From contig DEJW01000015.1 of the NCBI GenBank assembly GCA_002353585.1, forward strand, positions 1 through 55,512: DNA of 55,512 bases, in the 5' to 3' direction. This document shows positions 1 through 7,535 of the stretch, piece after piece (within the stretch, counting starts at the first letter, position 1; each line of letters opens with the position of its first letter). The notes under the pieces were generated by a model. It did no database searches and was not told the DNA's origin. It saw only the letters and a list, made by a program, of their open reading frames with translations. This stretch comes from Prevotellaceae bacterium UBA2738. Its GTDB lineage: Bacteria > Bacteroidota > Bacteroidia > Bacteroidales > Bacteroidaceae. A program made the translations under genes and the position numbers.

Positions 1-46
1 TTGATTTGCAACACTAAGATAAGTGAAAAATCTGACATGGCAAAAT

Positions 47-71
47 CCTGAGCAACTTTTTGTTGCTCAGG
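47..71. terminator. Perfect stem-loop, probable terminator of an upstream gene
   Basis: A 10-bp perfect inverted repeat (CCTGAGCAAC / GTTGCTCAGG) encloses a 5-nt T loop. The run after the stem is only weakly T-rich on either strand. It lies about 70 bp before the first gene, so it most likely ends transcription arriving from outside the window. Confidence 0.6.
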
Positions 72-140
72 TTCTTATAAATAAAGTTAAATCAAAGTGT
101 TGCGGAATTAAGGTACTTCTAAAAAAATACAACAAAAGAA

Positions 141-1979
141 ATGACTAATGTAAAACTATGGATGCTTGCCACCATCCTTATTTGTGGTACTATGATAACA
201 TCGTGTTCGGATGACATTGACACCCCCACTAATCCCATTACAGACGAGATAGAAGCCCAACTGCAGCAGATGACCCTGCGCCAGAAAGTTGGTCAGATGT
301 TCTATGTGCGTCCTGAGTCGCTCGACCCCTCAATAGAGACCCAAGACCTCAAATCACTGCAACTGCAGGAGGTGAACCAGGCAATGACAGAGCTTAACAA
401 GGACTACCCCGTAGGAGGCATCATACTCTATGCCCACAATATCAAGGACGAGGCACAACTGACGGCGTTCATTTCGCAGATTCGAGCACTGAATGGCTCG
501 CCCCTGCTCTGTATCGACGAGGAGGGAGGCAGAGTGGCACGCATAGCCAACAACGACAATTTCGATGTGGAGAAATTCACTTCCATGGAGTCTATCGGAC
601 AGACTGGCGACCCCTCTAAAGCATACTACTGCGGCAACACCATAGGCACCTACTTGCACAAGTACGGCTTCGACATAGATTTTGCCCCCGTGGCAGATGT
701 CAACACTAATCCCGAGAACAGGGTGATAAAAGACCGTGCCTTCTCTGACGACCCTTACGTGGCAGCTCCTATGGTGACCAGCTATCTGCAGGGCTTGAGA
801 GATGCTGGCGTAGAGGGGTGCATCAAGCACTTCCCTGGTCATGGTGACACCAAGGCTGACACCCACTATGGCTATGCAGAGAGTCTGAAGACCTGGGATG
901 AGATACTCAACTGCGAGATGATAACCTTCAAGGCAGGCATCCGTAGCGGTTGCCAGCTAATCATGACGGCGCACATCTCCCTGCCTAATGTGACAGGTGC
1001 CGAGATGCCTGCCACCATGTCGAGCCTCTTACTGCAAGACAAACTGCGTGGCGAACTGGGCTATCAGAACATCATCGTAGCCGATGCTCTGGAAATGACA
1101 TCCATCACAGAGCAGTATGGCAGCGAGGAAGCAGCCGTCAAAGGCATTCAGGCAGGACTTGACATCATACTCAACCCACTACACTTCACAAAGGCATTCG
1201 ATGCCGTAGTGAATGCGGTGAATACAGGCGTGATAAGCGAGGAGCGCATAAACCAGAGTGTACGACGCATACTGAAACTGAAGAAAGCCCTTCGCAATCC
1301 TGTTGTCCCTGCCATTGACACCAAGCCCCTTGAGGAGTGGCAGGCTGGAGCTATAGTCAGCAATGCCTCCATCCTCGCCTATGGCGGAGTGGATAAGTGC
1401 TTCGCTGCAGAGGAGATACCCGATGGCGTATGGCAACGTATGCAGGGCAAGACCTACAGGGACAACCCCTACATAGGTCGTGATGACCTGCGCCACATCC
1501 GTGCGCTCCACTGGGACTATGACCAGAAAAGCCACATAGGCGAGATGATTGTCAACAAACAGATAGCTGACGTAGTAGTGGGTATCTTCCGCAAGCTATA
1601 TGATGCAAAGTACCCTATCCAGCGCATGGTATTGCCAGACGTATATGATGCTGACGACGAGACACAGATGCGCGACAACAACAGCAGTTCCTTCTGCTAT
1701 CGCGCGATAGCAGGCACCACAAAGCTATCAAAGCACGCTCGCGGACTTGCCATAGACATCAACACCCTCTACAACCCCTACTATAAGGACAGGGCTGACG
1801 GCACCCGCTACGTGCAACCGGCAACAGCCACCAAGTTCTGCAAGCGCAACTGGGCTTTCCCTTACAAGATTGACGAGTCCGACCTCTGCTATAAGCTCTT
1901 CACCGAGGCAGGCTTCGAGTGGGGCGGCACATGGACATCCTGCAAGGATTACCAGCACTTTGAGTTGATAGAAAAATAA
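141..1979 (+). CDS. Lipoprotein: GH3 NagZ-like beta-N-acetylhexosaminidase fused to an M15 peptidase
   Basis: A lipobox (MITSC, lipidated Cys22) predicts an envelope lipoprotein. Residues about 36-390 form a GH3 domain of the NagZ type: KHFPGHGDT at 229-237, the Asp240/His242 pair of the NagZ acid-base loop, and the nucleophile Asp315 in VADALEM. Residues about 430-612 form a zinc M15 (VanY/D-Ala-D-Ala carboxypeptidase-like) domain: His532 and Asp539 in KHARGLAID and His606 in YQHFEL, preceded by FEWGGTW. NagZ removes GlcNAc from muropeptides, and M15 enzymes cut D-Ala or endopeptide bonds of peptidoglycan. The fusion therefore suggests a two-activity muropeptide-degrading enzyme on the envelope (inference). 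NagZ of this type is usually a single domain, and Bacteroidales GH3 enzymes are better known fused to beta-lactamase-like domains. All catalytic residues of both halves are visible. Confidence 0.88.
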   Translation: MTNVKLWMLATILICGTMITSCSDDIDTPTNPITDEIEAQLQQMTLRQKVGQMFYVRPESLDPSIETQDLKSLQLQEVNQAMTELNKDYPVGGIILYAHNIKDEAQLTAFISQIRALNGSPLLCIDEEGGRVARIANNDNFDVEKFTSMESIGQTGDPSKAYYCGNTIGTYLHKYGFDIDFAPVADVNTNPENRVIKDRAFSDDPYVAAPMVTSYLQGLRDAGVEGCIKHFPGHGDTKADTHYGYAESLKTWDEILNCEMITFKAGIRSGCQLIMTAHISLPNVTGAEMPATMSSLLLQDKLRGELGYQNIIVADALEMTSITEQYGSEEAAVKGIQAGLDIILNPLHFTKAFDAVVNAVNTGVISEERINQSVRRILKLKKALRNPVVPAIDTKPLEEWQAGAIVSNASILAYGGVDKCFAAEEIPDGVWQRMQGKTYRDNPYIGRDDLRHIRALHWDYDQKSHIGEMIVNKQIADVVVGIFRKLYDAKYPIQRMVLPDVYDADDETQMRDNNSSSFCYRAIAGTTKLSKHARGLAIDINTLYNPYYKDRADGTRYVQPATATKFCKRNWAFPYKIDESDLCYKLFTEAGFEWGGTWTSCKDYQHFELIEK

Positions 1980-2015
1980 AGAAGGTTTAGGTTCTTCAGG
2001 TCGCTTCATTCTCAG

Positions 2016-2078
2016 CAATAGCAGACCGTTACTTAGCAATGGCGGATTGTTGCTAAGCAATAGCAGATCGTAGCTAAG
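2016..2078. repeat. Degenerate 21-bp tandem repeat, array 1 (3 units)
   Basis: Three consecutive 21-bp units start with CAATAGC or CAATGGC and end with TTACTTAG, TTGCTAAG or TAGCTAAG. They begin 36 bp after the GH3-M15 stop codon. The TTACTTAG/TTGCTAAG cores recur in the array at 45934-46013. Confidence 0.8.
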
Positions 2079-2089
2079 TAAGGATGTAA

Positions 2090-2152
2090 AATTAACCAGT
2101 AAATTTTAAGAATTAACTAGTAAATTTGCAAAATTAACTAGTTAATTTAATA
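2090..2152. repeat. Degenerate 21-bp tandem repeat, array 2 (3 AT-rich units)
   Basis: Three 21-bp units start AATTAAC. The last carries a perfect 16-bp palindrome (AATTAACTAGTTAATT, 2132-2147). The array has the same period as array 1, 11 bp upstream, but an unrelated unit sequence. The remainder of the 1980-2281 gap shows nothing recognisable. Confidence 0.75.
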
Positions 2153-2281
2153 TAGAAGCTAAGCTATCAGGTGCGGATGCTTTCTTTGTATGCGCGCTTG
2201 ATATGCCTTGGCATTAGATTTTAGTGCGTTTTCAATTTGGAATGTTAGCATAAAAGGTATTTTTTATCGCACAAGTCGTAG

Positions 2282-3985
2282 CTATTTCTTTATATACATG
2301 GTTTTACGCCCCCAGTCAAAGGCATACTGACCGCGGAAAGCCCTTAAGCCTATAAGACCTGTCCACTTGGCGTTGGGCGAGATGTATTTGGGCTTTATCT
2401 GAATATTTACATCGTGGAATGTATTGCCACATAGTTTCAACCTCTCGCTCTTTAACGCAAATCCCTTTACCCCGCCCTTGTCGTCACGGCGTTTCTTTAC
2501 CGATTCTTCTTCTGCTTCCATCATAGCGGCTACCTGTTCGTTGTTCTCTGACAACACGAGGTGGTTAGGATTGCCCATATCCACTATGAACTCTCCCTGA
2601 ATGGCATACTCATGATGGTTCAGTTCCACCCTTGCCACTGTAGTGAGAAACGGTCTGAGGTCTTTCTTCTGCTTGTGCAGAGGAAATGCCTGCCACTTGC
2701 CCTCAGCCAGTTCGTACCTAAAGGGCTTTTCCTTAAACGTGATATTCTGCTTCACCTGATTTACTATCATGATGGACGAGGTGTCAGAAGGATGATGCAG
2801 GCACTGTACTGGCAGAAACTGGTAGGTCATTGGTCTGTCCGTAACAACTACAGGTCCGCGATACAGCACCTCGCCAACGGAGAATGAGCCCCTGCCTCTA
2901 TATAGCACCTCATAGCCTTTCTTTGTGCCTAACTCTGATATTACACCCTTCTTCACTGGTTTCACCTCCAAATTAAGTTCATCCTTATGAGCTTCGTAAA
3001 AATCTTCTGTCATATTGAATGCATTAGCACCTGTTTCCAGCATCGCCTGCATTTTGGTTCCTGCAACTGTTATATCGACAAAATAATGTCCCTCTTTTTC
3101 TTCGAATGACATAACTTTGTCTTCTGCTGACACACCATTTGCCACAAAGAGCATCATCAATACGAAGAATAAACTCTTAGGTACAGCATTTTCCTTTTTC
3201 AAAACCCTATTGAGCTGATAAAGTGAAGGGAGAGCAATCATCAGTGAACATACGACTGCCTGATAGACTGCTGCATTACTGCCGAAGTAATCGACCAATG
3301 GGGCATCAACGGGCAGAGAGGGAAAAAGCTTCGCAAAGACATAAGCGAAGGAATTGTTTATCCAATGAACGAGAAAACATAGCAACAAACTGCCTGTACG
3401 AGTGAAGAGCCAACCAAGGAGCAGTCCCATAATAAAGGCATGGGGAATCTGTGCAAGATTGAAATGGATGGCTGAGAAGAAACAAGCAGAAATAATTATT
3501 GGCACCCAAGTCTTGGAAAGAACTGAATATTCTTTATCTCGAATCCATCGTCTAAGAGCAGTAATTATGGCACCACGGAAAACTATCTCCTCTGCAAGAG
3601 GTGCGAGCATACACACAGCGAAATAGCCTTCTGGGGTCTGGAGCATCTGAATCAACACCTCGCCGATGCTGTCCTTGCGCCAAGCCTCTGGTATCATTTC
3701 TTCGATGAAAGCGAGGGGAATGATGATTCCTATACCAAGAAGTACGGTCCAGAATACCTCCACCCAAGGACGAGTCTGGATATATTCTCGACTTACCCTA
3801 TACCACTTAAGTGCGAGGAAAAGGATAATCACAATAACATTTATCGTGATGGAGGTTATGGTCAGAACCTGAGCAGACTGACTGTCTGTCTCTGGATAGA
3901 AGTATTTTAGCACAACACTTATGCCAACTGTTATTAGCAACTGGAGTGCTATAAATATAATAATGTATAGGAGAGACTTTTTCAC
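2282..3985 (-). CDS. CPBP (CAAX-type) membrane protease fused to an aspartyl-protease-like domain
   Basis: Residues 1-260 are strongly hydrophobic with several membrane segments and carry the CPBP/Abi motifs: Glu132-Glu133...Arg137 in AEEIVFRG, His174 in AIHFNLAQ, and His207...Asn211 in HWINN. CPBP proteins are intramembrane metalloproteases. Residues about 268-287 look like a second signal or membrane segment (SLFFVLMMLFVANGVSA), so the C-terminal half is probably periplasmic. That half resembles retropepsin-like aspartyl protease repeats, but the catalytic DTG sites read ETGA (317-320) and DMGN (469-472). The first Asp is replaced by Glu, so it may bind rather than cut. The internal signal-like segment suggests a join of two once-separate genes. 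No frameshift is visible. A 297-bp gap separates it from the convergent GH3 gene. Confidence 0.75.
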   Translation of the reverse strand: MKKSLLYIIIFIALQLLITVGISVVLKYFYPETDSQSAQVLTITSITINVIVIILFLALKWYRVSREYIQTRPWVEVFWTVLLGIGIIIPLAFIEEMIPEAWRKDSIGEVLIQMLQTPEGYFAVCMLAPLAEEIVFRGAIITALRRWIRDKEYSVLSKTWVPIIISACFFSAIHFNLAQIPHAFIMGLLLGWLFTRTGSLLLCFLVHWINNSFAYVFAKLFPSLPVDAPLVDYFGSNAAVYQAVVCSLMIALPSLYQLNRVLKKENAVPKSLFFVLMMLFVANGVSAEDKVMSFEEKEGHYFVDITVAGTKMQAMLETGANAFNMTEDFYEAHKDELNLEVKPVKKGVISELGTKKGYEVLYRGRGSFSVGEVLYRGPVVVTDRPMTYQFLPVQCLHHPSDTSSIMIVNQVKQNITFKEKPFRYELAEGKWQAFPLHKQKKDLRPFLTTVARVELNHHEYAIQGEFIVDMGNPNHLVLSENNEQVAAMMEAEEESVKKRRDDKGGVKGFALKSERLKLCGNTFHDVNIQIKPKYISPNAKWTGLIGLRAFRGQYAFDWGRKTMYIKK

Positions 3986-3986
3986 A

Positions 3987-4021
3987 ATTAGAAATTAGGA
4001 ATTAGAAATTAGAAATTTGTC
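3987..4021. repeat. Heptamer repeat (ATTAGAA) covering the 3' end of the HAD-RibF gene
   Basis: Tandem 7-bp units ATTAGAA, ATTAGGA, ATTAGAA, ATTAGAA, then the degenerate ATTTGTC. On the minus strand they encode the last residues of the HAD-RibF protein (…KFLISNS) and its stop codon, and extend past it towards the CPBP gene. Confidence 0.75.
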
Positions 4022-5554
4022 CTTCTCTATCTGCTCCTTCAGAGCTTCTGGCGAAGAAAACTGTTGTTCGTCACGCACCTTGTGAAGAAACTCAACGGTA
4101 ATCACACGACCATACAAATCCTCGTTGAAATCGAAGATATTTGTCTCAATAGTCACTCTTTTAGCAGGTTCTGCATCATGATAGGTAGGACGAGTGCCAA
4201 TGTTTGTCATACCCTTATACTTAAGGGTGTCAATCACCACATTTACGGCATACACCCCGTTAGGAGGAAGAAGTTTATGCTCTGGAGGCATGATATTGGC
4301 AGTTGGGAAACCTAAGTGGCGACCTTCCTTATGACCATCTACCACAGTGCCAGTGACAGAGTATGGTCTGCCAAGAGACATCGTAACCTCCTCCATTCTG
4401 CCGTCAACCACAGCATGGCGCACCTGAGAAGAGGACACCCTCACTCCACCCACATCAACAGGGTTAGCAAGTATCACTCTAATGCCCAGTTCATTGCCAT
4501 ATCTGTGATAATCCTCAAAGGTCTCCTGTACGTTGCGCTTGCCAAAACGGTTGTCATAACCCAGCAAGAGAAGATGGACACCATACTCGTCGCGAAGATA
4601 ATGCTTCATGAAGTCATAAGCCGTAACCTGAGCCAACTCATGATTGAAGTTAAGCACAGCCACATTCTCCACCTCTTTCTCTAATAGGGCTTTCTTTTCC
4701 TCAAGAGTAGTAAGAAGTTGGGGAGTGAAGGTTGAGTCGAAAAGTTCGCGAGGATGTTTATCGAAAGTTACGATGAGAGGGGTCATATTATACTTTGCAG
4801 CCACCTCCTTCAAGCGGTTTATGACATAAAGATGACCACAATGTACTCCGTCAAAGTTGCCTATAACAGCAGCAACACTATTCTTAGATGTTATCTCTTT
4901 ACGCAACAGCTGCATCCAGGCATTACCAAGAGGATCATGTATGGCATTGATGCCCATACGCTTAGCTCCTTCGCAATTCCTGGCGGAATCATCGAAGAAA
5001 ATGATATCTTCAGCCTTTACACCCGTCTTATCCATCACATGCTGGAAGATTCTCTCATCAGGCTTCACTATACCCAGCTCGCAAGAAAGGAACACATAGT
5101 CGAAATAGTCCTCTACCTTATAGCCGTCAACGCCGAAGAACTTCTCAACAGACAGGTTCCAGTGCATCCAGTTGGTGTTAGAGAGTATTGCCGTCTTATA
5201 GCCAAGGTCGTCATGAAGATGTTTGATAAAACGCAGTTTTTCTTTGCTGATACCAGTAAGCAACTCGTTCCATGCCCATATAATGTCCTCATTGGAAGCT
5301 GTGCATGGGTGAACCACTCCGTTTTCATCAGTAACAGCCGACTGACGACGAGCCTCATCACAAAAATCCTCGGTTTTACCGCCTAATTCTATCTCATGAA
5401 AGAGGTCTTCAGAACGATGTTCATCTACATAGCCAGCAATAGCTCCGCACCCTATCTTGTAGAGTGCATTGACACATCGTTGCTTGTCGAGGTCAACGAT
5501 TACGCAACCAAAGTCAAAAAGGAGAAGTTTATTTGAGGAGAGATTCAATTTCAT
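3995..5554 (-). CDS. ribF: HAD phosphatase fused to bifunctional riboflavin kinase/FAD synthetase (RibF)
   Basis: Residues 1-220 are a HAD-IA hydrolase: motif I FDFGCVIVD (Asp14), motif II Ser125 in ILSNTN, motif III Lys164 in GIVKPDE, and motif IV Asp188-Asp189 in FFDDSARN. The D-x-G form of motif I is that of YihX-type sugar phosphatases. Residues about 228-519 are RibF: the FMN adenylyltransferase signature GNFDGVHCGH at 232-241, and the riboflavin kinase signature GRHLGFPTAN near 410-420. RibF converts riboflavin to FMN and then FAD in the cytoplasm, and is normally about 310 residues alone. The HAD part could supply a flavin-pathway dephosphorylation (inference), because the phosphatase acting before lumazine synthase is often a promiscuous HAD enzyme. 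The start overlaps the upstream lipoprotein gene by 26 bp, so the two are probably co-translated. The extreme C-terminus is encoded by a heptamer repeat. Confidence 0.87.
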   Translation of the reverse strand: MKLNLSSNKLLLFDFGCVIVDLDKQRCVNALYKIGCGAIAGYVDEHRSEDLFHEIELGGKTEDFCDEARRQSAVTDENGVVHPCTASNEDIIWAWNELLTGISKEKLRFIKHLHDDLGYKTAILSNTNWMHWNLSVEKFFGVDGYKVEDYFDYVFLSCELGIVKPDERIFQHVMDKTGVKAEDIIFFDDSARNCEGAKRMGINAIHDPLGNAWMQLLRKEITSKNSVAAVIGNFDGVHCGHLYVINRLKEVAAKYNMTPLIVTFDKHPRELFDSTFTPQLLTTLEEKKALLEKEVENVAVLNFNHELAQVTAYDFMKHYLRDEYGVHLLLLGYDNRFGKRNVQETFEDYHRYGNELGIRVILANPVDVGGVRVSSSQVRHAVVDGRMEEVTMSLGRPYSVTGTVVDGHKEGRHLGFPTANIMPPEHKLLPPNGVYAVNVVIDTLKYKGMTNIGTRPTYHDAEPAKRVTIETNIFDFNEDLYGRVITVEFLHKVRDEQQFSSPEALKEQIEKDKFLISNS

Positions 5555-6701
5555 TTTCTATATTGCTAATCTGCTCACCACGCTTGTAGAGAGTGTTAGA
5601 ACGGTCAATCAAGAAATATGTAGGCAACTGCTGAATGAAATACTTATCAAGATAAGATGATTTCAAACCATCATTATCACGAACGCAAATCCAAGGCAGA
5701 GCAGCTGTCTGAGTCTTCCAGAAATGCTCGTCAGGATCGAGCGAAACCTGGTAAATCTGGAAACCCTGAGCATGATACTTATTATAAAGTTCACGCAACA
5801 TCATGATGCGCTCAGTACTATTGTCAGTAGCAAAGATATGAAAATCAAGAAGCACCACTTGTCCCTTCAGTTCACTGAGCGAACGGCTCTTGCCCTTATT
5901 GTCAACAAGAGGAATGTCTATGAGTGAAACCTCAGAAACTTTTGAGGCATCAATCTTATAAGGCTGTTCCTTAGCCTTGAGAATGCGAATCTGCTTCATA
6001 CCCTCAATAGCGATGTTATGGAGGTTTTTGCCACGCAGAGCCTCTGGGTAATAGGTGTCCCACGATGTGGCTACAGCTGCGAAAGTCTTAACATCCAATT
6101 CTGACTCTCGAGGATTGAATATCAGCTGGTCGCCGAGAGACTGGAACAGGGCGAAATAAGCATAAGCCTTCTGTGGCTCCTTGAATATATAGTTCATGCG
6201 AACATTATCTTTATAGGCATCAACCATCTTCCTTATGCTGTCACCAGTCTGTTCTGCACCCAAGGTAGGATTATTGCTGACCATCAGAGCCTTGGCAAGC
6301 AACTGCTGCTGAAGGAGAGACAGTTCCTTGATTTTCTCACAGTTTTCGCTACCACTTATCTCATAGTTGGTTGACATAGTAGGATAAGAAGCCTTAACCT
6401 TAATAGTCTCGATGGAATCGACACTTATGTTAATAATTCCGTTAGAAATACGCAAGCGATAAAAGTCTGGCGCCTCAGGTCTTTCGCCTGTAAAAACAAA
6501 CGCTCCATCGGCATCCAGCTTAACAGAGTCAACAACCACAGGACCGTCAAGACTCATATTCTCAAAATAAAGAACAGAATCCTTAGCCTCCGTAATGTTA
6601 CCCTCCACTCGGAAGCCCTCCTTATTACATGACACGAGCGCAAAGGCAGCAAAACCTGCCACGAGCACCGATTTCATTATACCTAAAACATAGTTCTTCA
6701 T
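5529..6701 (-). CDS. DUF4369/TlpA-like lipoprotein lacking the redox CxxC
   Basis: A signal peptide ends in a lipobox (ALVSC), so this is an envelope lipoprotein. Residues about 28-130 match the DUF4369 type of N-terminal beta domain found in Bacteroidetes thiol-disulfide proteins. Residues about 270-390 have the AhpC/TlpA thioredoxin fold pattern: LKGQVVLLDFH, VSLDPDEHFW, and the cis-Pro-like QQLPTYFLID. Where TlpA carries WCxxC the sequence reads FATDNST, with no cysteines, so thiol-disulfide exchange is unlikely. It may act as a binding or chaperone variant. It is first of a two-gene unit with HAD-RibF and has its own promoter at 6727-6734. The general family is clear; the role is unknown. 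Confidence 0.78.
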   Translation of the reverse strand: MKNYVLGIMKSVLVAGFAAFALVSCNKEGFRVEGNITEAKDSVLYFENMSLDGPVVVDSVKLDADGAFVFTGERPEAPDFYRLRISNGIINISVDSIETIKVKASYPTMSTNYEISGSENCEKIKELSLLQQQLLAKALMVSNNPTLGAEQTGDSIRKMVDAYKDNVRMNYIFKEPQKAYAYFALFQSLGDQLIFNPRESELDVKTFAAVATSWDTYYPEALRGKNLHNIAIEGMKQIRILKAKEQPYKIDASKVSEVSLIDIPLVDNKGKSRSLSELKGQVVLLDFHIFATDNSTERIMMLRELYNKYHAQGFQIYQVSLDPDEHFWKTQTAALPWICVRDNDGLKSSYLDKYFIQQLPTYFLIDRSNTLYKRGEQISNIENEIESLLK

Positions 6702-6726
6702 TGTAGCAAATGTTTGATTTTGAGTG

Positions 6727-6734
6727 CAAAGGTA
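6727..6734 (-). promoter_or_regulatory. Bacteroidetes -7 promoter box for the TlpA-like/RibF unit
   Basis: On the minus strand the sequence reads TACCTTTG followed by CAC, matching TAnnTTTG. It lies 26 bp upstream of the lipoprotein ATG at 6701. No clear -33 TTTG is visible at the right spacing. Confidence 0.6.
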
Positions 6735-6787
6735 ATAAAATTTTATAAAAATACTATGCTTTACATGAAACTTTCAACTTTTATTTG

Positions 6788-6795
6788 TAACTTTG
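6788..6795 (+). promoter_or_regulatory. Bacteroidetes -7 promoter box for the DUF4294 gene
   Basis: TAACTTTG is an exact TAnnTTTG match, divergent from the minus-strand box at 6727. It ends only 4 bp before the GTG start of the DUF4294 gene, so the transcript would begin at or next to the start codon. Confidence 0.6.
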
Positions 6796-6799
6796 CCGT

Positions 6800-7459
6800 G
6801 TGAACTTATTCTCATCACATAGCCTGCAAATCATTGTCACGGTGGCATGTACGTTGCTTATGGCGACTACAGCCAATGCCCAGAAGCATAAGGACAAAAA
6901 ACCAGAAGACCGCATGGTGGACATGGATAGTCCTACCTTCGTGCCGATGGTGAGAGTGGGCAAGGTGCTTGAGGGTGGCGACAGCATCAAATACGTGGAG
7001 ATGAACAACGTCTATGTGTATGGACCGTTGGAGTTTAAGAACGAGAAGCAACGCAAGGCATACAACAGACTGGTGTTCAACGTAAAGAAAGTGTTGCCGA
7101 TAGCCAAGGAGGTGAACAGAGCCATAATAGAGACCTATGAGTATCTGGAAACCCTGCCTAATGAAGAAGCACGCAAAGCCCACATGAAGGTGGTGGAGAA
7201 AAGCATCAAGGCGGAATATACGCCAAGGATGAAGAAACTGAGCCTCAGCCAAGGCAAACTGCTGATAAAACTCATCTATCGCGAAACGAACTCCAGTTCA
7301 TACGATCTTGTGAAAGCCTTTCTCGGCAGTACGAGAGCCGTGTTCTACCAGTCGTTCGCCTGGATGTTTGGCGCTTCACTCAAAAAACAATATGACCCTC
7401 AAGGCAAAGACCGCCTGATAGAACGAGTGGTAAGACTGGTAGAGGCAGGACAACTGTAG
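6800..7459 (+). CDS. DUF4294 family secreted protein
   Basis: The 219-residue product has a signal peptide (cleavage near ATTANA|QKHKDKK) and a DUF4294 domain (about 65-205), a Bacteroidetes family of unknown function that is rich in Lys, Arg and Glu. The GTG at 6800 is needed to encode the signal peptide; the next in-frame ATG (6860) would remove most of it. The -7 box ends at 6795, so either the mRNA is leaderless with a GTG start or an additional promoter exists. It is followed by a heptamer repeat and then the first pectate lyase gene. Confidence 0.75.
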   Translation: MNLFSSHSLQIIVTVACTLLMATTANAQKHKDKKPEDRMVDMDSPTFVPMVRVGKVLEGGDSIKYVEMNNVYVYGPLEFKNEKQRKAYNRLVFNVKKVLPIAKEVNRAIIETYEYLETLPNEEARKAHMKVVEKSIKAEYTPRMKKLSLSQGKLLIKLIYRETNSSSYDLVKAFLGSTRAVFYQSFAWMFGASLKKQYDPQGKDRLIERVVRLVEAGQL

Positions 7460-7494
7460 CAGTTCACAGTTCATGGTGCACAGTTCACAGTTAA
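7460..7494. repeat. Heptamer repeat (CAGTTCA)n
   Basis: Five 7-bp units: CAGTTCA, CAGTTCA, TGGTGCA, CAGTTCA, CAGTTAA. They start directly after the DUF4294 stop codon and lie in the 5' leader of the first pectate lyase. Confidence 0.8.
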
Positions 7495-7535
7495 TTCCAA
7501 GACAAAAAGACCAAAAAACAATAAAACCAAACAAT

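Noticed and set aside
7473..7535. Upstream in-frame ATG extending the first pectate lyase
   Set aside because: The extension is hydrophilic, crosses the end of a heptamer repeat and would bury the signal peptide that begins at 7536.
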